In this document: in pieces, positions 42,479-50,812 of the stretch
Layout of the letters: each line of letters starts with the position of its first letter
Numbering within the stretch: the first letter of the stretch is position 1
Assembly (NCBI GenBank): GCA_018368455.1
Contig: JAGZEG010000005.1
Span: 62,001-126,000, forward strand
Length of the DNA: 64,000 bases
Direction: 5' to 3'
Origin: Coriobacteriia bacterium
Lineage (GTDB): Bacteria; Actinomycetota; Coriobacteriia; Coriobacteriales; UMGS124
Notes under the pieces: model-generated
The model's database searches: none
Seen by the model: only the letters and a program-made list of their open reading frames with translations
What the model was told of the DNA's origin: nothing
Made by a program: the position numbers and the translations under genes

Positions 42479-44266
42479 TTATGCGGCGAAACCGACGGTG
42501 ATGCTGCTGCCGGACTTCTTTCCGGTCATCGCGCGGATGTCGGGGTCTGCGAAGACGGAGCTCACAACGTCCGCGTCCATGTCTTTGCTCGTCTCGTGCA
42601 TCGTTGCCTGGCGCATGCGCATCCGCTCGTAGACCTTGCGGGCCACGCGGCCGTTTGCGAAGTCGGGCATGTGAGCGGCGAGGATGCGGCCGAACGAGTC
42701 GGTGAGCGCCCCGCGCGCGCCGTCGTCCAGCGCGTAGCCCTCCTTGGTGGCCATCCCCTCGAGGATCTGCGTGAGCTCGGGCGCTGTGTAGTCGGGGAAG
42801 TCGAGGTAGAAGCCGATGCGGTCGCGCAGGCCTGGGTTCTTCGAAATCATCTGGTCCATCGGCTTTGTGTAGCCCGCCATGATGATGACGAGCTCGTCGC
42901 GGCTGTCTTCCATGGCTTTGATGAGCGTGGCGAGCGCCTCCTCGCCGAAGTCATGTCCGCCCTCGTACATTCCCAGCGCATAGGCCTCATCGATAAACAG
43001 CACGCCGCCGCGGGCCTCCTCGACGACGAGCTTTGTCTTGACGGCCGTCTGTCCCACGTATTGGCCGACGAGCGACTCGCGGTCAGTCTCGACGAACGGG
43101 GCGTCCTTCTTGATGACGCCGCGCTCGCGCAGCAGGTCGGCGAAGATGCGCGCCATCGTTGTCTTGCCGGTGCCGGGGTTGCCGCGGAATGCCATGTGCA
43201 GGCAGGGGCGCTGGTCGGTGGGGCAGCCTGCGGCGTATGCGGCTATCTCCTCAAGCTGGCGCCTGACCTCTCCCATTCCCACGAGGCTGTCGAACCTTGC
43301 CTGACCTTGCGTGCTGTTCGCATCGATCAGGCGCTCGAGGCCTTCCTTGGTGATGGGTTCTGGGCCAAAGAACCTGCGCCTGGGGCGCTTTTGGATTAGC
43401 TTCATGTTCTCGGGCTTGTCGGGAGACACCTCAAGCGGGCTGAGCTGGCAGGCGCATTTGAAGAAGTCGCTTACGCGCTCTTCCGTCTTGGCAATCCAGG
43501 ACGTGGCTACGGCTTCCGACCTGCGAAAGCGATAATCGCCAAACCGGGGCCTGATGCTGCCCACGAAGTTTATCCACAGCGAACCGTCATCTTCGCGCGA
43601 TGCGTCATACGGCCCGATGAGAAAGCCGTTGCCCCAAACGGCGTTCGCGTAGCTGAGACACGTTGCGAGCGTGTCAAGGTCTGGTCCCTTATCGAAGAGC
43701 ATGTCGAGCGTGAAGTAGGCGGTGTCGGTGTCGGTCGTGAGGAAGGCGTCTGCGTCGGTGTGTCGACGTCCAAGGCGGAGCTCTTCTGCGCTGATCCTCC
43801 CTCCGTAGCTGTTGCGCTGCCAGTCGTTCAATATCGAGCAGAGTTCGACATCGGCGAGGTTTGCGAGTCCTGGATGCAGCGACGTGACAACGACGGGCTG
43901 TGCGAAGGTCTCCTCAAGGTATGTTTTGAGGCGTTCGTTGAGCAGCTCTTGCTCGCTGGGCTGCTCAACGGGGGTTTCTCCAGAGCCGTCTTTCTTCTCG
44001 TCGTCGCCATCTTTCGCTGCGTCGCTGGGCTTGCGCTCCAGGCTTGTCGACTGCCTGCCGACAAACGAGAGGTCCCAAGAGCCATCGGGCAGCTGCTCGG
44101 TGCCGGATGGATAGATTGATTGGACAGTGCCGCTTATCATGTTGACGGCACATATGATCTGCGACATGTGCTCCCAGTTCGGCTCGATTGTGAAGTGCAG
44201 TGTCGCGTGAAACTCGCTGACAGGGCGCTCTGGCGCGGATACGACCGTTCCTGGTTGTGTGGACAT
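42479..44266 (-). CDS. CbbX/CfxQ-type AAA+ ATPase
   Basis: A 595-residue protein. The N-terminal 290 residues are of no known family. The C-terminal AAA+ module is of the CbbX/SpoVK/EccA type: Walker A FRGNPGTGKTTMARIF, the pore-loop-like region around LVGQYVGQTAVKT, Walker B GVLFIDEAYALG, sensor 1 VIIMAGYTKPMD, arginine finger PGLRDRIGFYLDFPDYT. Relatives remodel protein complexes and act in type VII secretion or Rubisco activation. Here it heads an operon with HsdS-, HsdM- and family C-like genes. GGAG lies six bases before the ATG. It is divergent from the FtsK-type operon. Confidence 0.85.
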   Translation of the reverse strand: MSTQPGTVVSAPERPVSEFHATLHFTIEPNWEHMSQIICAVNMISGTVQSIYPSGTEQLPDGSWDLSFVGRQSTSLERKPSDAAKDGDDEKKDGSGETPVEQPSEQELLNERLKTYLEETFAQPVVVTSLHPGLANLADVELCSILNDWQRNSYGGRISAEELRLGRRHTDADAFLTTDTDTAYFTLDMLFDKGPDLDTLATCLSYANAVWGNGFLIGPYDASREDDGSLWINFVGSIRPRFGDYRFRRSEAVATSWIAKTEERVSDFFKCACQLSPLEVSPDKPENMKLIQKRPRRRFFGPEPITKEGLERLIDANSTQGQARFDSLVGMGEVRRQLEEIAAYAAGCPTDQRPCLHMAFRGNPGTGKTTMARIFADLLRERGVIKKDAPFVETDRESLVGQYVGQTAVKTKLVVEEARGGVLFIDEAYALGMYEGGHDFGEEALATLIKAMEDSRDELVIIMAGYTKPMDQMISKNPGLRDRIGFYLDFPDYTAPELTQILEGMATKEGYALDDGARGALTDSFGRILAAHMPDFANGRVARKVYERMRMRQATMHETSKDMDADVVSSVFADPDIRAMTGKKSGSSITVGFAA

Positions 44267-44364
44267 GTGCGCTCCTTTCTCGTTTTTCCTTCTTCAAGAA
44301 TGAGGTAACCGGAAACCACAGTTGCATACGCTATCCTAACCGTGCGACAGAAACCCTGCAAGAC

Positions 44365-44370
44365 ATTATA
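44365..44370 (-). promoter_or_regulatory. -10 element of the AAA+ operon promoter
   Basis: TATAAT on the minus strand (44370-44365), with a weak -35-like ATAGAC 17 bases upstream. It lies about 100 bp before the AAA+ start codon. Confidence 0.4.
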
Positions 44371-44410
44371 GGCTTACAAGTTATGACGTCTATGTGAGCA
44401 GTAGAGACTA

Positions 44411-44440
44411 TTGACATCAAGTTTGCGCGAGTGATATATT
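44411..44440 (+). promoter_or_regulatory. Sigma-70-type promoter of the FtsK operon
   Basis: TTGACA (44411-44416), an 18-base spacer, then TATATT (44435-44440). It is placed 74 bases before the first start codon of the rightward operon and overlaps the control region of the divergent AAA+ operon. Confidence 0.7.
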
Positions 44441-44513
44441 TGGACTAACAACATAGTAATAACTAGAGAATGCACAACAGAAGAAACGCAAGCTATTCGG
44501 CAAAGGAGGAGCA

Positions 44514-44957
44514 ATGAACATTTCTATTCAGGAGTGGATGTATGAGACGCCGGCATCAGGGATGGGGCTGGCAGTCCTCGCCTATGTGGCCAGCGAGGCT
44601 CGCCCCGTCACCGCGTTCGATGTCTCACGCGCCTTCAGGCTCGGCAGACCCGAGGCGGGCTGGGAGCTGGAGGGCCTTGCGCGGGCGGGTTTGTTGGAGG
44701 CGACGCTGGACGAGGACGGCGCTGCTGGGTACGTGCTGCGTCCCGGTCTTGGGGAGGGCCCCTCGGGCGGGGCTCGGGTGAGTGGTCCCAGCCTGTCTCT
44801 CGTGGAGGGTGGTGCAGGTGATCCCGGGTCCGAACCCACCTACGGCGGGCTGTTTATCGCATCCGGAGGGTCATCACGCGAAGCTCCTCGTCGCAAGGGA
44901 CTCCGCCTTGTGGCGCCGGCTGGGGATTCGGACGCCCTTGGAAGCTGGTGTGCGTAG
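44514..44957 (+). CDS. Winged-helix-like small protein, first gene of the FtsK operon
   Basis: A 147-residue frame with a perfect AAAGGAGGAG site. Residues 18-70 (LAVLAYVASEARPVTAFDVS, then AGWELEGLARAGLLEATLDE) have the pattern of a winged helix, similar in kind to the FtsK gamma DNA-reading domain. The last 70 residues are Gly/Ser-rich. A different frame from 44782 ends in TGA overlapping the ATG of the FtsK-type gene (ATGA, 45048-45051) and reads protein-like at its end (LGRTDALRVLTYFSKGDFL). A frameshift near 44830-44870, or two overlapping genes, are both possible. Confidence 0.55.
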   Translation: MNISIQEWMYETPASGMGLAVLAYVASEARPVTAFDVSRAFRLGRPEAGWELEGLARAGLLEATLDEDGAAGYVLRPGLGEGPSGGARVSGPSLSLVEGGAGDPGSEPTYGGLFIASGGSSREAPRRKGLRLVAPAGDSDALGSWCA

Positions 44958-45047
44958 CGGTTCTGTTTTGCGGAGCCACATTTCGACCCACCTGGGGCGG
45001 ACCGACGCCCTGCGAGTATTGACCTATTTCTCGAAGGGAGATTTCTT

Positions 45048-46127
45048 ATGAGTCACTACGTATTGCCGGATCCTTCCCTGCTGGAAAAGGGCGGGGCGGG
45101 ACCGCACCTGCTCTCCACCGTGTCGAGCTTGTATGCGCCACGGGACCTCAGTTTATCCGGGAAACTGTCGCCTGTCCGACTTGGTGACGTGCTGCCCTTT
45201 GTTGACGGCGGTCCGCTCGACGTCGCCGTGGGCTTTGACTTTGACGGCAAGCCCGTTCACATTGATCTTGCTGAGCTGGGCAGTCTCCTGGTGTCTGGCA
45301 CGACTGCCGCGGGGAAAACCACTATGCTCAGGTCGATTATCACGTCCATACTTATGCGGGCGACCCCTGATGAGGTGCGCCTCATCTTGGTGGACCCTAA
45401 GAAGGTCGAGCTTGGGGATTATGACGGCATCCCCCACCTTCTCGCGCCCCGGATTACCGACGCGCGTTGGGCCGTCTCTGTGCTGAGGTGGTGTGTCGCC
45501 GAGATGGATCGGCGCCTCAAGGTATTCGCCGACGCTGGCGTACGCGACTTGAGAGGCTACAACGATCTCGTGGACCGCGGCTCTCTCGGGGAGCGGGATT
45601 CCCCTCTGGAGCGCCTGCCCAGCATCGTTATGGTCGTTGACGAGCTGACCGACCTGATAATGTCGGCTCAGGAAGACGCCGAGACCTCAATTGTGCGGAT
45701 TGCCCGGCTGGGTCGTACCGCCGGCGTACATCTGGTGCTGTCCAGCCAATCGGCACGCCCTGACATCGTTACGGAACCCATACTCGCTGGCTTCAGCTGC
45801 CACGTCGCCCTCAAGCGGCATAACAGTGTCGAATCTAAGCGCCTCATCGGACGTTCTGGTGCGGAGCTTCTGCGGATGCTCGGGGACATGCTGCTCTTGC
45901 TCCCAGGCCCAGACGAGGAACCGCGGCATGTCCAGGGGTGCTACCAATCTCAGGGGGAGATCCAAGCCGTCGTGGAACACTGGAGAGGACAGCCTGCCCC
46001 ATGCTGCGATGCAGGAATGGCTCCATTGGATGAGCCAGATGTCTCTGGCGAGGAGGAACCGAGCAAGACGTGGCCCGGAAGATGGTCGGGTATTTGGAAG
46101 ACTAGAGAGGAGACGACGTGCCGATGA
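45048..46127 (+). CDS. FtsK/SpoIIIE-type DNA translocase ATPase
   Basis: A 359-residue soluble motor with only the FtsK RecA-like domain: no membrane part, no gamma domain. Walker A is VSGTTAAGKTT (residues 82-92), the family's LILVDPKKVELGDYDGIPHL follows, and Walker B is IVMVVDELTDLIM (about 191-203). ARLGRTAGVHLVLSSQSARP and the SRVDSRTIL-like region SVESKRLIGRSGAELL are also present. It would pump DNA as a hexamer. The stop overlaps the start of the family B gene, and a winged-helix-like protein is encoded just before it, which may supply DNA reading in trans. Confidence 0.88.
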   Translation: MSHYVLPDPSLLEKGGAGPHLLSTVSSLYAPRDLSLSGKLSPVRLGDVLPFVDGGPLDVAVGFDFDGKPVHIDLAELGSLLVSGTTAAGKTTMLRSIITSILMRATPDEVRLILVDPKKVELGDYDGIPHLLAPRITDARWAVSVLRWCVAEMDRRLKVFADAGVRDLRGYNDLVDRGSLGERDSPLERLPSIVMVVDELTDLIMSAQEDAETSIVRIARLGRTAGVHLVLSSQSARPDIVTEPILAGFSCHVALKRHNSVESKRLIGRSGAELLRMLGDMLLLLPGPDEEPRHVQGCYQSQGEIQAVVEHWRGQPAPCCDAGMAPLDEPDVSGEEEPSKTWPGRWSGIWKTREETTCR

Positions 46128-47890
46128 AAGACGAACACCCAGAGGTTGTAGGCTCCGTGGACCCGGCAAGCCCGGTGTCGGACTCGAAAGCGCCCGATGC
46201 GTCGCAAGATGTGCAGCCGGATGCCGCCCAAGATCCTAGCGAGCATGCACCGAGCCCTCGGGCTCGTAAGCATCGCATGAGGGACTTCACGTGGGGCCTC
46301 GGATACTGGCTGCCTGACGTGCAGAAGGCGGTGCTCCCGGAAGAGCTGCGCTTTCCTGATATGCTCGAAGCGGCGGGGGCAACGCGCGGGGAGGGCATGG
46401 TGCCGCTCTCGTCTGCGATGCCGACCGCGCAGCTGCGCATCGACGCGTTTCTGCCTGGTCTCGACGCTCTGACCCGGAGGCGCTACCTGAGGTCGCGTGC
46501 GAATGCGTTTCGCGTGTACCCCGACGGGACGCTGCATCTTCTGACGCTCAAGCGGGGCGTGCTGAGGGTGCACGATGACGCAAGCGCTGAGGAGATGCTG
46601 GCGGTCTGTCGCGAGTTCGGGCTGCTCCCGGAGCTAGGCACACTCGGCGCTGGCGTCGAGATCCGTACGAATCAGGAGGCGCTTGCTTATGCGTGCATCG
46701 TGAGCATGGAGTTCCTGCACGAGTGGGATTACGACGAGATCGCTGCCTCCCTCTGGCCCGATGTCGCCGAGCTGCTGCGGGCCGGGCGCATTAGTCCGAG
46801 CGACGTTGTGGCGACCGAAGGGTATACCGACACCATGCGTTACCGCAACCGGGCGTCTGAGTGCCTGGCATATCGCGTGCTCATGGGCGCAGAGGCCGCG
46901 GAGCCTAAGGTTTGCCGGAGGCTTGTCGAGTGTCTTGCGGCTCTACACCGATTTGCGTGCGACGAGAACTTTGACATGGAGGGAGAGATGCTCGCTTGGA
47001 AGGACCTACTGATCGCTGCCTACGCGAAGCATCCGCTCATCTTCCGTGACACGATCTTGGCTCCCAACGAAATCCTCGGCTTCCACGACTACGGCGAGGA
47101 TTACCAGAAGTCGTTCGATCGCTTCTACGGAGACCCCGCTCGCGCGATATTCGCGGCGCTTGAGGCGGGGAGCGAGCAAGCCGTGGAGGACGCGCTCGTG
47201 GCGTACGATCGCACCATGTTTCCGTGGAACTACGACATGGGCGGCCACCTGTTCCCCGGGGCGGGTGATGCAGGCAAGTGGGAGGATGGGTTCCGCCCTG
47301 ACTATGACGAGTATTGGGAACACCCCGCAGACTCTTCGGAAGACGATGACGAGTGTTCGGATGAGGACGATGGGGACGCTGCCGAGGGCCCGAATGACGA
47401 ACCTCCTGAGAAGGAGGAGGGGGCGAGACGTGCCGCTCCACCTCGCAGGAAGCTGGATCGCGATGAGATGGTGTTCCTTGCGCGGTGCCGTCTGATGACC
47501 GCTCGTCCTAACGGCTATGCTCTGTCGGAGGAAGATCCTTCCTGCGACCCACAATGGCTCACCGACTGCCGGCGCAGCATCGAGGCGCTGCACCAGCTGG
47601 CGGGTGAGGTCCTGCCGGCCTCGGCCACCGTCGACGCTGAGCTTCGTGCGTGGTGCAAGCCCCTCTTCCTGATGCTTGCCGAGCACGAGGACACGGTGAT
47701 CGACGTGTGCTTCGACGAGGCGGAAGCGATCTCCCGTGGCCAGGAGGATGACATGCCTGGTGGGCTCGATTGCCGGCCCGCTGCCCAGGCGGTACTCGTG
47801 GCCCTGCGCTCCGGCGACCTGGATGCGCTGAGTACGGCCCTTGACGACTTGGAGGAGGCCGCCTATCCGCTGCCCCGCCGAGACGACTGA
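46118..47890 (+). CDS. Unknown family B protein 2, coupled to the FtsK-type motor
   Basis: A 590-residue protein homologous to the gene at 31217: LRFPDMLEAAG, TAQLRIDAFLPGLDAL, RRRYLRSRANAFRVYPDG, TLHLLTLKRGVLRVHDD, CREFGLLPEL, then AIFAALEAGSEQAVEDALVA. After an acidic low-complexity stretch (residues about 405-440) a shorter C-terminal repeat ends with AVLVALRSGDLDALSTALDD. The start is GTG 46118, five bases after AGGAG, or ATG 46124; both overlap the FtsK-type stop, so translation is coupled. No catalytic motif is seen. A scaffold or DNA-end/substrate adaptor for the motor is a guess. Confidence 0.78.
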   Translation: MPMKDEHPEVVGSVDPASPVSDSKAPDASQDVQPDAAQDPSEHAPSPRARKHRMRDFTWGLGYWLPDVQKAVLPEELRFPDMLEAAGATRGEGMVPLSSAMPTAQLRIDAFLPGLDALTRRRYLRSRANAFRVYPDGTLHLLTLKRGVLRVHDDASAEEMLAVCREFGLLPELGTLGAGVEIRTNQEALAYACIVSMEFLHEWDYDEIAASLWPDVAELLRAGRISPSDVVATEGYTDTMRYRNRASECLAYRVLMGAEAAEPKVCRRLVECLAALHRFACDENFDMEGEMLAWKDLLIAAYAKHPLIFRDTILAPNEILGFHDYGEDYQKSFDRFYGDPARAIFAALEAGSEQAVEDALVAYDRTMFPWNYDMGGHLFPGAGDAGKWEDGFRPDYDEYWEHPADSSEDDDECSDEDDGDAAEGPNDEPPEKEEGARRAAPPRRKLDRDEMVFLARCRLMTARPNGYALSEEDPSCDPQWLTDCRRSIEALHQLAGEVLPASATVDAELRAWCKPLFLMLAEHEDTVIDVCFDEAEAISRGQEDDMPGGLDCRPAAQAVLVALRSGDLDALSTALDDLEEAAYPLPRRDD

Positions 47891-47967
47891 CGGCGTTTGG
47901 CCGGCGCGGCTGCGTTCCTGGGAGGGCGCTCAAGGATGGCTGGCCTGATGCCCTGCATGGGCCCTCC

Positions 47968-48007
47968 ATCCCCGGGTGCCATCAAGATTGGGATGGTACC
48001 CGGGGAT
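47968..48007. terminator. Convergent hairpin terminator
   Basis: A 16-bp stem with one G-T pair (47968-47983 and 47992-48007) lies between the end of the family B gene and the end of the first mcrC. It probably separates the two converging transcripts. Confidence 0.65.
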
Positions 48008-48074
48008 GCGCGGGGCGGCATCTGACGATGCTCAGAAGAAGGTCCCACTCGAGATCATGCTCGTGGCGGATTTG

Positions 48075-49406
48075 TTATACCAAGAACTCCCCCTCGCTTT
48101 CCCGCATACGCTTCGCGAACTCTTTGAAGTCGCAATCGCCCGACGGTATCTGCAGCCCGCGCTTCTTGACGACAATGTCCTTCCGGGCTTCGACGTTCTC
48201 CTCGAAGGTGCTTCCCCTGTTCAGATGCAGGGTCACGTCTTGTGCTTTCTCTTTTTCCGGCGCGAATGGGTAGAGATAGTAGCCCGTCTTCGCGTCGAAG
48301 CGGAACATATAAGCCAGTAGCTGCTGGTAGTCGCGGCCTGATATGTTGCTGGCCGGTTTGTACTTCGCATCAGCGATCACCCGGACTTCACTGTCTCTGC
48401 CGATGAAGTCCGGGAAGATTAGCCCCTTCTCTCTGCTTTCTTCGCCCCAGAAGAGCTGCTGGCCGTTCCTCTCTTTCCCACGTCCCTTGTTTTTTGGGTG
48501 ATAGAAGGCGTCTCTCATTAGAGTCGCCACGTACTCTTCCCAGAGCCACGCGCCGTCGAACAGCACGCCATATATCTGCTGGTCGCTCGTCCCGACCAGG
48601 TGCTTTCTATTTTGCAAGATCAGAAGACAGAGACGCTGTAGTGATCGATAGTCCCGGTAGTAGGCGTGGCGCACGGGATGTTTTCTGTTGGCCTCGATGA
48701 CGCGTCGGGTATCGCGGGGAGAGAAGCCGGGTGTCAGCTTTTTGACAAGGGCCACTTCATCTCTGGCTCTGGAGAGCAAAGCCTCGCCATAGGTCCTTCC
48801 CCTGACAACCTCTATGGTGTGCCTCACGAGCTCCATCAGGTCATTGTCGTAGGACAGCTCCCTTTGGCTATAGGCGATCTTGCCGACGAAGGGAGTATTG
48901 CTTGCGATGTGCCTGGCAATGTCTATCGCACCGCGTACGTTGGCGTCGTTGTGCAGCCGTCTAACATACTCCTTGTAGGGGCCCTTTCGCATCGCTCGCT
49001 TCAGATAGCGGGGGAGCAACAGGGCTAGGTAGTCAAACAGGTTTCCGCTCAGGCTGGCGTCGGTTGGCAGGTCAATGATATTGGGAAGATCGAACACCCT
49101 GGCAATCATGTACTGCAGGAAGCTGTCGCGCCCGTCTTTGCCACTGAAGCGCGACGATATGACGAGACGTTCCTCCCCTAGGCCGAGGAATCCCATCACG
49201 TTTCCTGTGCGATAGTTGCCGTCTATGCTTTGGAGAACCTCTGCATTCCCCTCAAGATCTTCGGCGTTCCTTATCGCCTCCGGAAGTACAAAAACGCCGT
49301 CCTTCTCAAGCTGGCTGAGGGTTCTGTCCGCGACTGCTTGCGCAAGGTGAGGGATGCTGTCTAGGAACTCCTCCTTCTTTTTGCTGGAGTTGTCCTCAGT
49401 TCTCAT
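48075..49406 (-). CDS. mcrC: McrC-type nuclease subunit, system 1
   Basis: A 443-residue McrC homolog, with the N-terminal McrB-contacting region, the YLALLLPRYLKRAMRKG segment, and the PD-(D/E)XK nuclease near the end (FPDFIGRDSEVRVIADAKYK). In McrBC, McrC cuts DNA between modified sites once the McrB motor ring has moved. The ATG at 49406 lies inside the end of mcrB (11-base overlap), so the two are co-translated; an ATG six codons earlier is the alternative. Confidence 0.9.
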   Translation of the reverse strand: MRTEDNSSKKKEEFLDSIPHLAQAVADRTLSQLEKDGVFVLPEAIRNAEDLEGNAEVLQSIDGNYRTGNVMGFLGLGEERLVISSRFSGKDGRDSFLQYMIARVFDLPNIIDLPTDASLSGNLFDYLALLLPRYLKRAMRKGPYKEYVRRLHNDANVRGAIDIARHIASNTPFVGKIAYSQRELSYDNDLMELVRHTIEVVRGRTYGEALLSRARDEVALVKKLTPGFSPRDTRRVIEANRKHPVRHAYYRDYRSLQRLCLLILQNRKHLVGTSDQQIYGVLFDGAWLWEEYVATLMRDAFYHPKNKGRGKERNGQQLFWGEESREKGLIFPDFIGRDSEVRVIADAKYKPASNISGRDYQQLLAYMFRFDAKTGYYLYPFAPEKEKAQDVTLHLNRGSTFEENVEARKDIVVKKRGLQIPSGDCDFKEFAKRMRESEGEFLV

Positions 49407-50715
49407 TGGATGCACCGCTGTCACCTGTGGTGGGCTTCTTCTGTTTGGAGGAGAATGCCGCCTTGAATCCCTCCACGGCTTCTTCCGCGTCGGGCATTCC
49501 CTGGACGTAGTCCCTCAACAGCGGCTCGAGGTAGTCCTCCCAGAGCTCATTGGGCTTGAGTTCCTGCAACTTCTTGAAGTATGCTGCGCCTATCTGGTAG
49601 TTCCGACCCAGCTCACTGGTGTCTTTTATCGCCTTATTCAGGGATTTCATGCGATCAATGGCATCCTGATATTCCTTTGCATCCAAGCCCTTTAGTGCAT
49701 CCAGGCAGCTGTCAGCTTCGAGCTCTATGAAGCGGAACCTGCGGCGCATGGCGAAGTCGAAGCTGTCCACGGAGCGGTCGATGTCGTTCATCGTGCCGAT
49801 GATGTACACGTTCTCTGGGATGTAGAAGCGCTCGCTCAAGTCATCGTGCAGGTTGGAGTACTGGGTCGACACCGCGCCCGACTCACCGCGATAGCCCGGG
49901 TCGATCGAGAAGAACAGCTCGCCGAAGATCTTCGAGATCTCCCCGCGGTTAATCTCGTCGATGATGAAGACATAGGACTCGAGTTGAGGGATCGTGCCGG
50001 ATGAGGTGCTCGCGGCGTGTTGCCGCTTCACGCGGCGCTTGCATATCTCATGGTACACGCCCCAATAATATGACCAACTGCTGTTCTGACGGTTTTTCCC
50101 AAAGAAGAGGGCAACTTCTCCGGGTCCTTCGAAATCCTTACCAGACTCGAGCATCCTGGGAATGTAAGATGTGAATAGAGTTTTTCGATTGGATGATGCG
50201 TTGTTAGGGATAAATACATGGATGAGTCGTTCGCCTACGTCAGTGATAACGAATTCTTTTCCCGTCTTTATCTTGAAAGGCGTTGATCCCAGCTCAATGC
50301 TTGAAAAGAACGAGCTCATCTCCTCCTGCGCGGACCGCTCTTTTGCCAGTTCGTTCGCGTCTTTGTGCGAGTCTTCCCAGTTCTTTCGGGCGCGATCGAC
50401 AAAGCTCTTGAAGATGCCGTCACGCAGCTCGAAGCCCATAGACCCGTCGTCGTTCACCATCGGGCGCAGGCCCTCGACGAAGTCGGTGTAGTCATAGCTC
50501 GGGTGAAACTGCACGAACTCGATTCTTTCTTTTTGCTCGCTTGTGAGGTCCTCGTATTTCTCGCACGTGCCGTCGCTGACGATGTCTGCAGCTATCTGTT
50601 TTGCGAGATAGGACTTCCCGGTGCCGGGTGCCCCGTGAAAGATGACGTTCTTTGATTTACGTACTATAGTTGAGTAGTCATTAATAGTTTTTGGTTTATC
50701 CATAGGACTCTCCAT
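49396..50715 (-). CDS. mcrB: McrB-type AAA+ GTPase, system 1
   Basis: A 439-residue McrB motor: Walker A FHGAPGTGKSYLAKQ near residue 26, HPSYDYTDFVEGLRP, Walker B VFIIDEINRGE, and the GTPase signature region TMNDIDRS (family: MNTADRS). A middle insertion (residues about 115-230) may carry the recognition part; there is no N-terminal DNA-binding domain before the P-loop, so specificity must come from this insertion or a partner. Upstream on the same strand lie a PD-(D/E)XK nuclease and a family C protein. Confidence 0.9.
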   Translation of the reverse strand: MESPMDKPKTINDYSTIVRKSKNVIFHGAPGTGKSYLAKQIAADIVSDGTCEKYEDLTSEQKERIEFVQFHPSYDYTDFVEGLRPMVNDDGSMGFELRDGIFKSFVDRARKNWEDSHKDANELAKERSAQEEMSSFFSSIELGSTPFKIKTGKEFVITDVGERLIHVFIPNNASSNRKTLFTSYIPRMLESGKDFEGPGEVALFFGKNRQNSSWSYYWGVYHEICKRRVKRQHAASTSSGTIPQLESYVFIIDEINRGEISKIFGELFFSIDPGYRGESGAVSTQYSNLHDDLSERFYIPENVYIIGTMNDIDRSVDSFDFAMRRRFRFIELEADSCLDALKGLDAKEYQDAIDRMKSLNKAIKDTSELGRNYQIGAAYFKKLQELKPNELWEDYLEPLLRDYVQGMPDAEEAVEGFKAAFSSKQKKPTTGDSGASNEN

Positions 50716-50766
50716 TTTATTTCAATTCTGGGGGTATATATACGAGCCTTTTTGCCGGTACCCGTG

Positions 50767-50805
50767 CTCGCCTGGGGCTACCACAATGGCAAAGTCCCAG
50801 GCGAG
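50767..50805. terminator. Hairpin between the nuclease gene and mcrB
   Basis: CTCGCCTGGG (50767-50776) and CCCAGGCGAG (50796-50805) form a perfect 10-bp stem. There is no T tract, so it may attenuate rather than stop transcription into mcrB. Confidence 0.4.
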
Positions 50806-50812
50806 TCCACCC

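Noticed and set aside
42479..46127. The CbbX-type ATPase and FtsK-type motor as a type VII secretion (ESX) locus
   Set aside because: No EccB/D/E membrane components, mycosin or WXG100 proteins are seen; the motor has one ATPase domain and no membrane anchor, and the neighbours are DNA-modification homologs.
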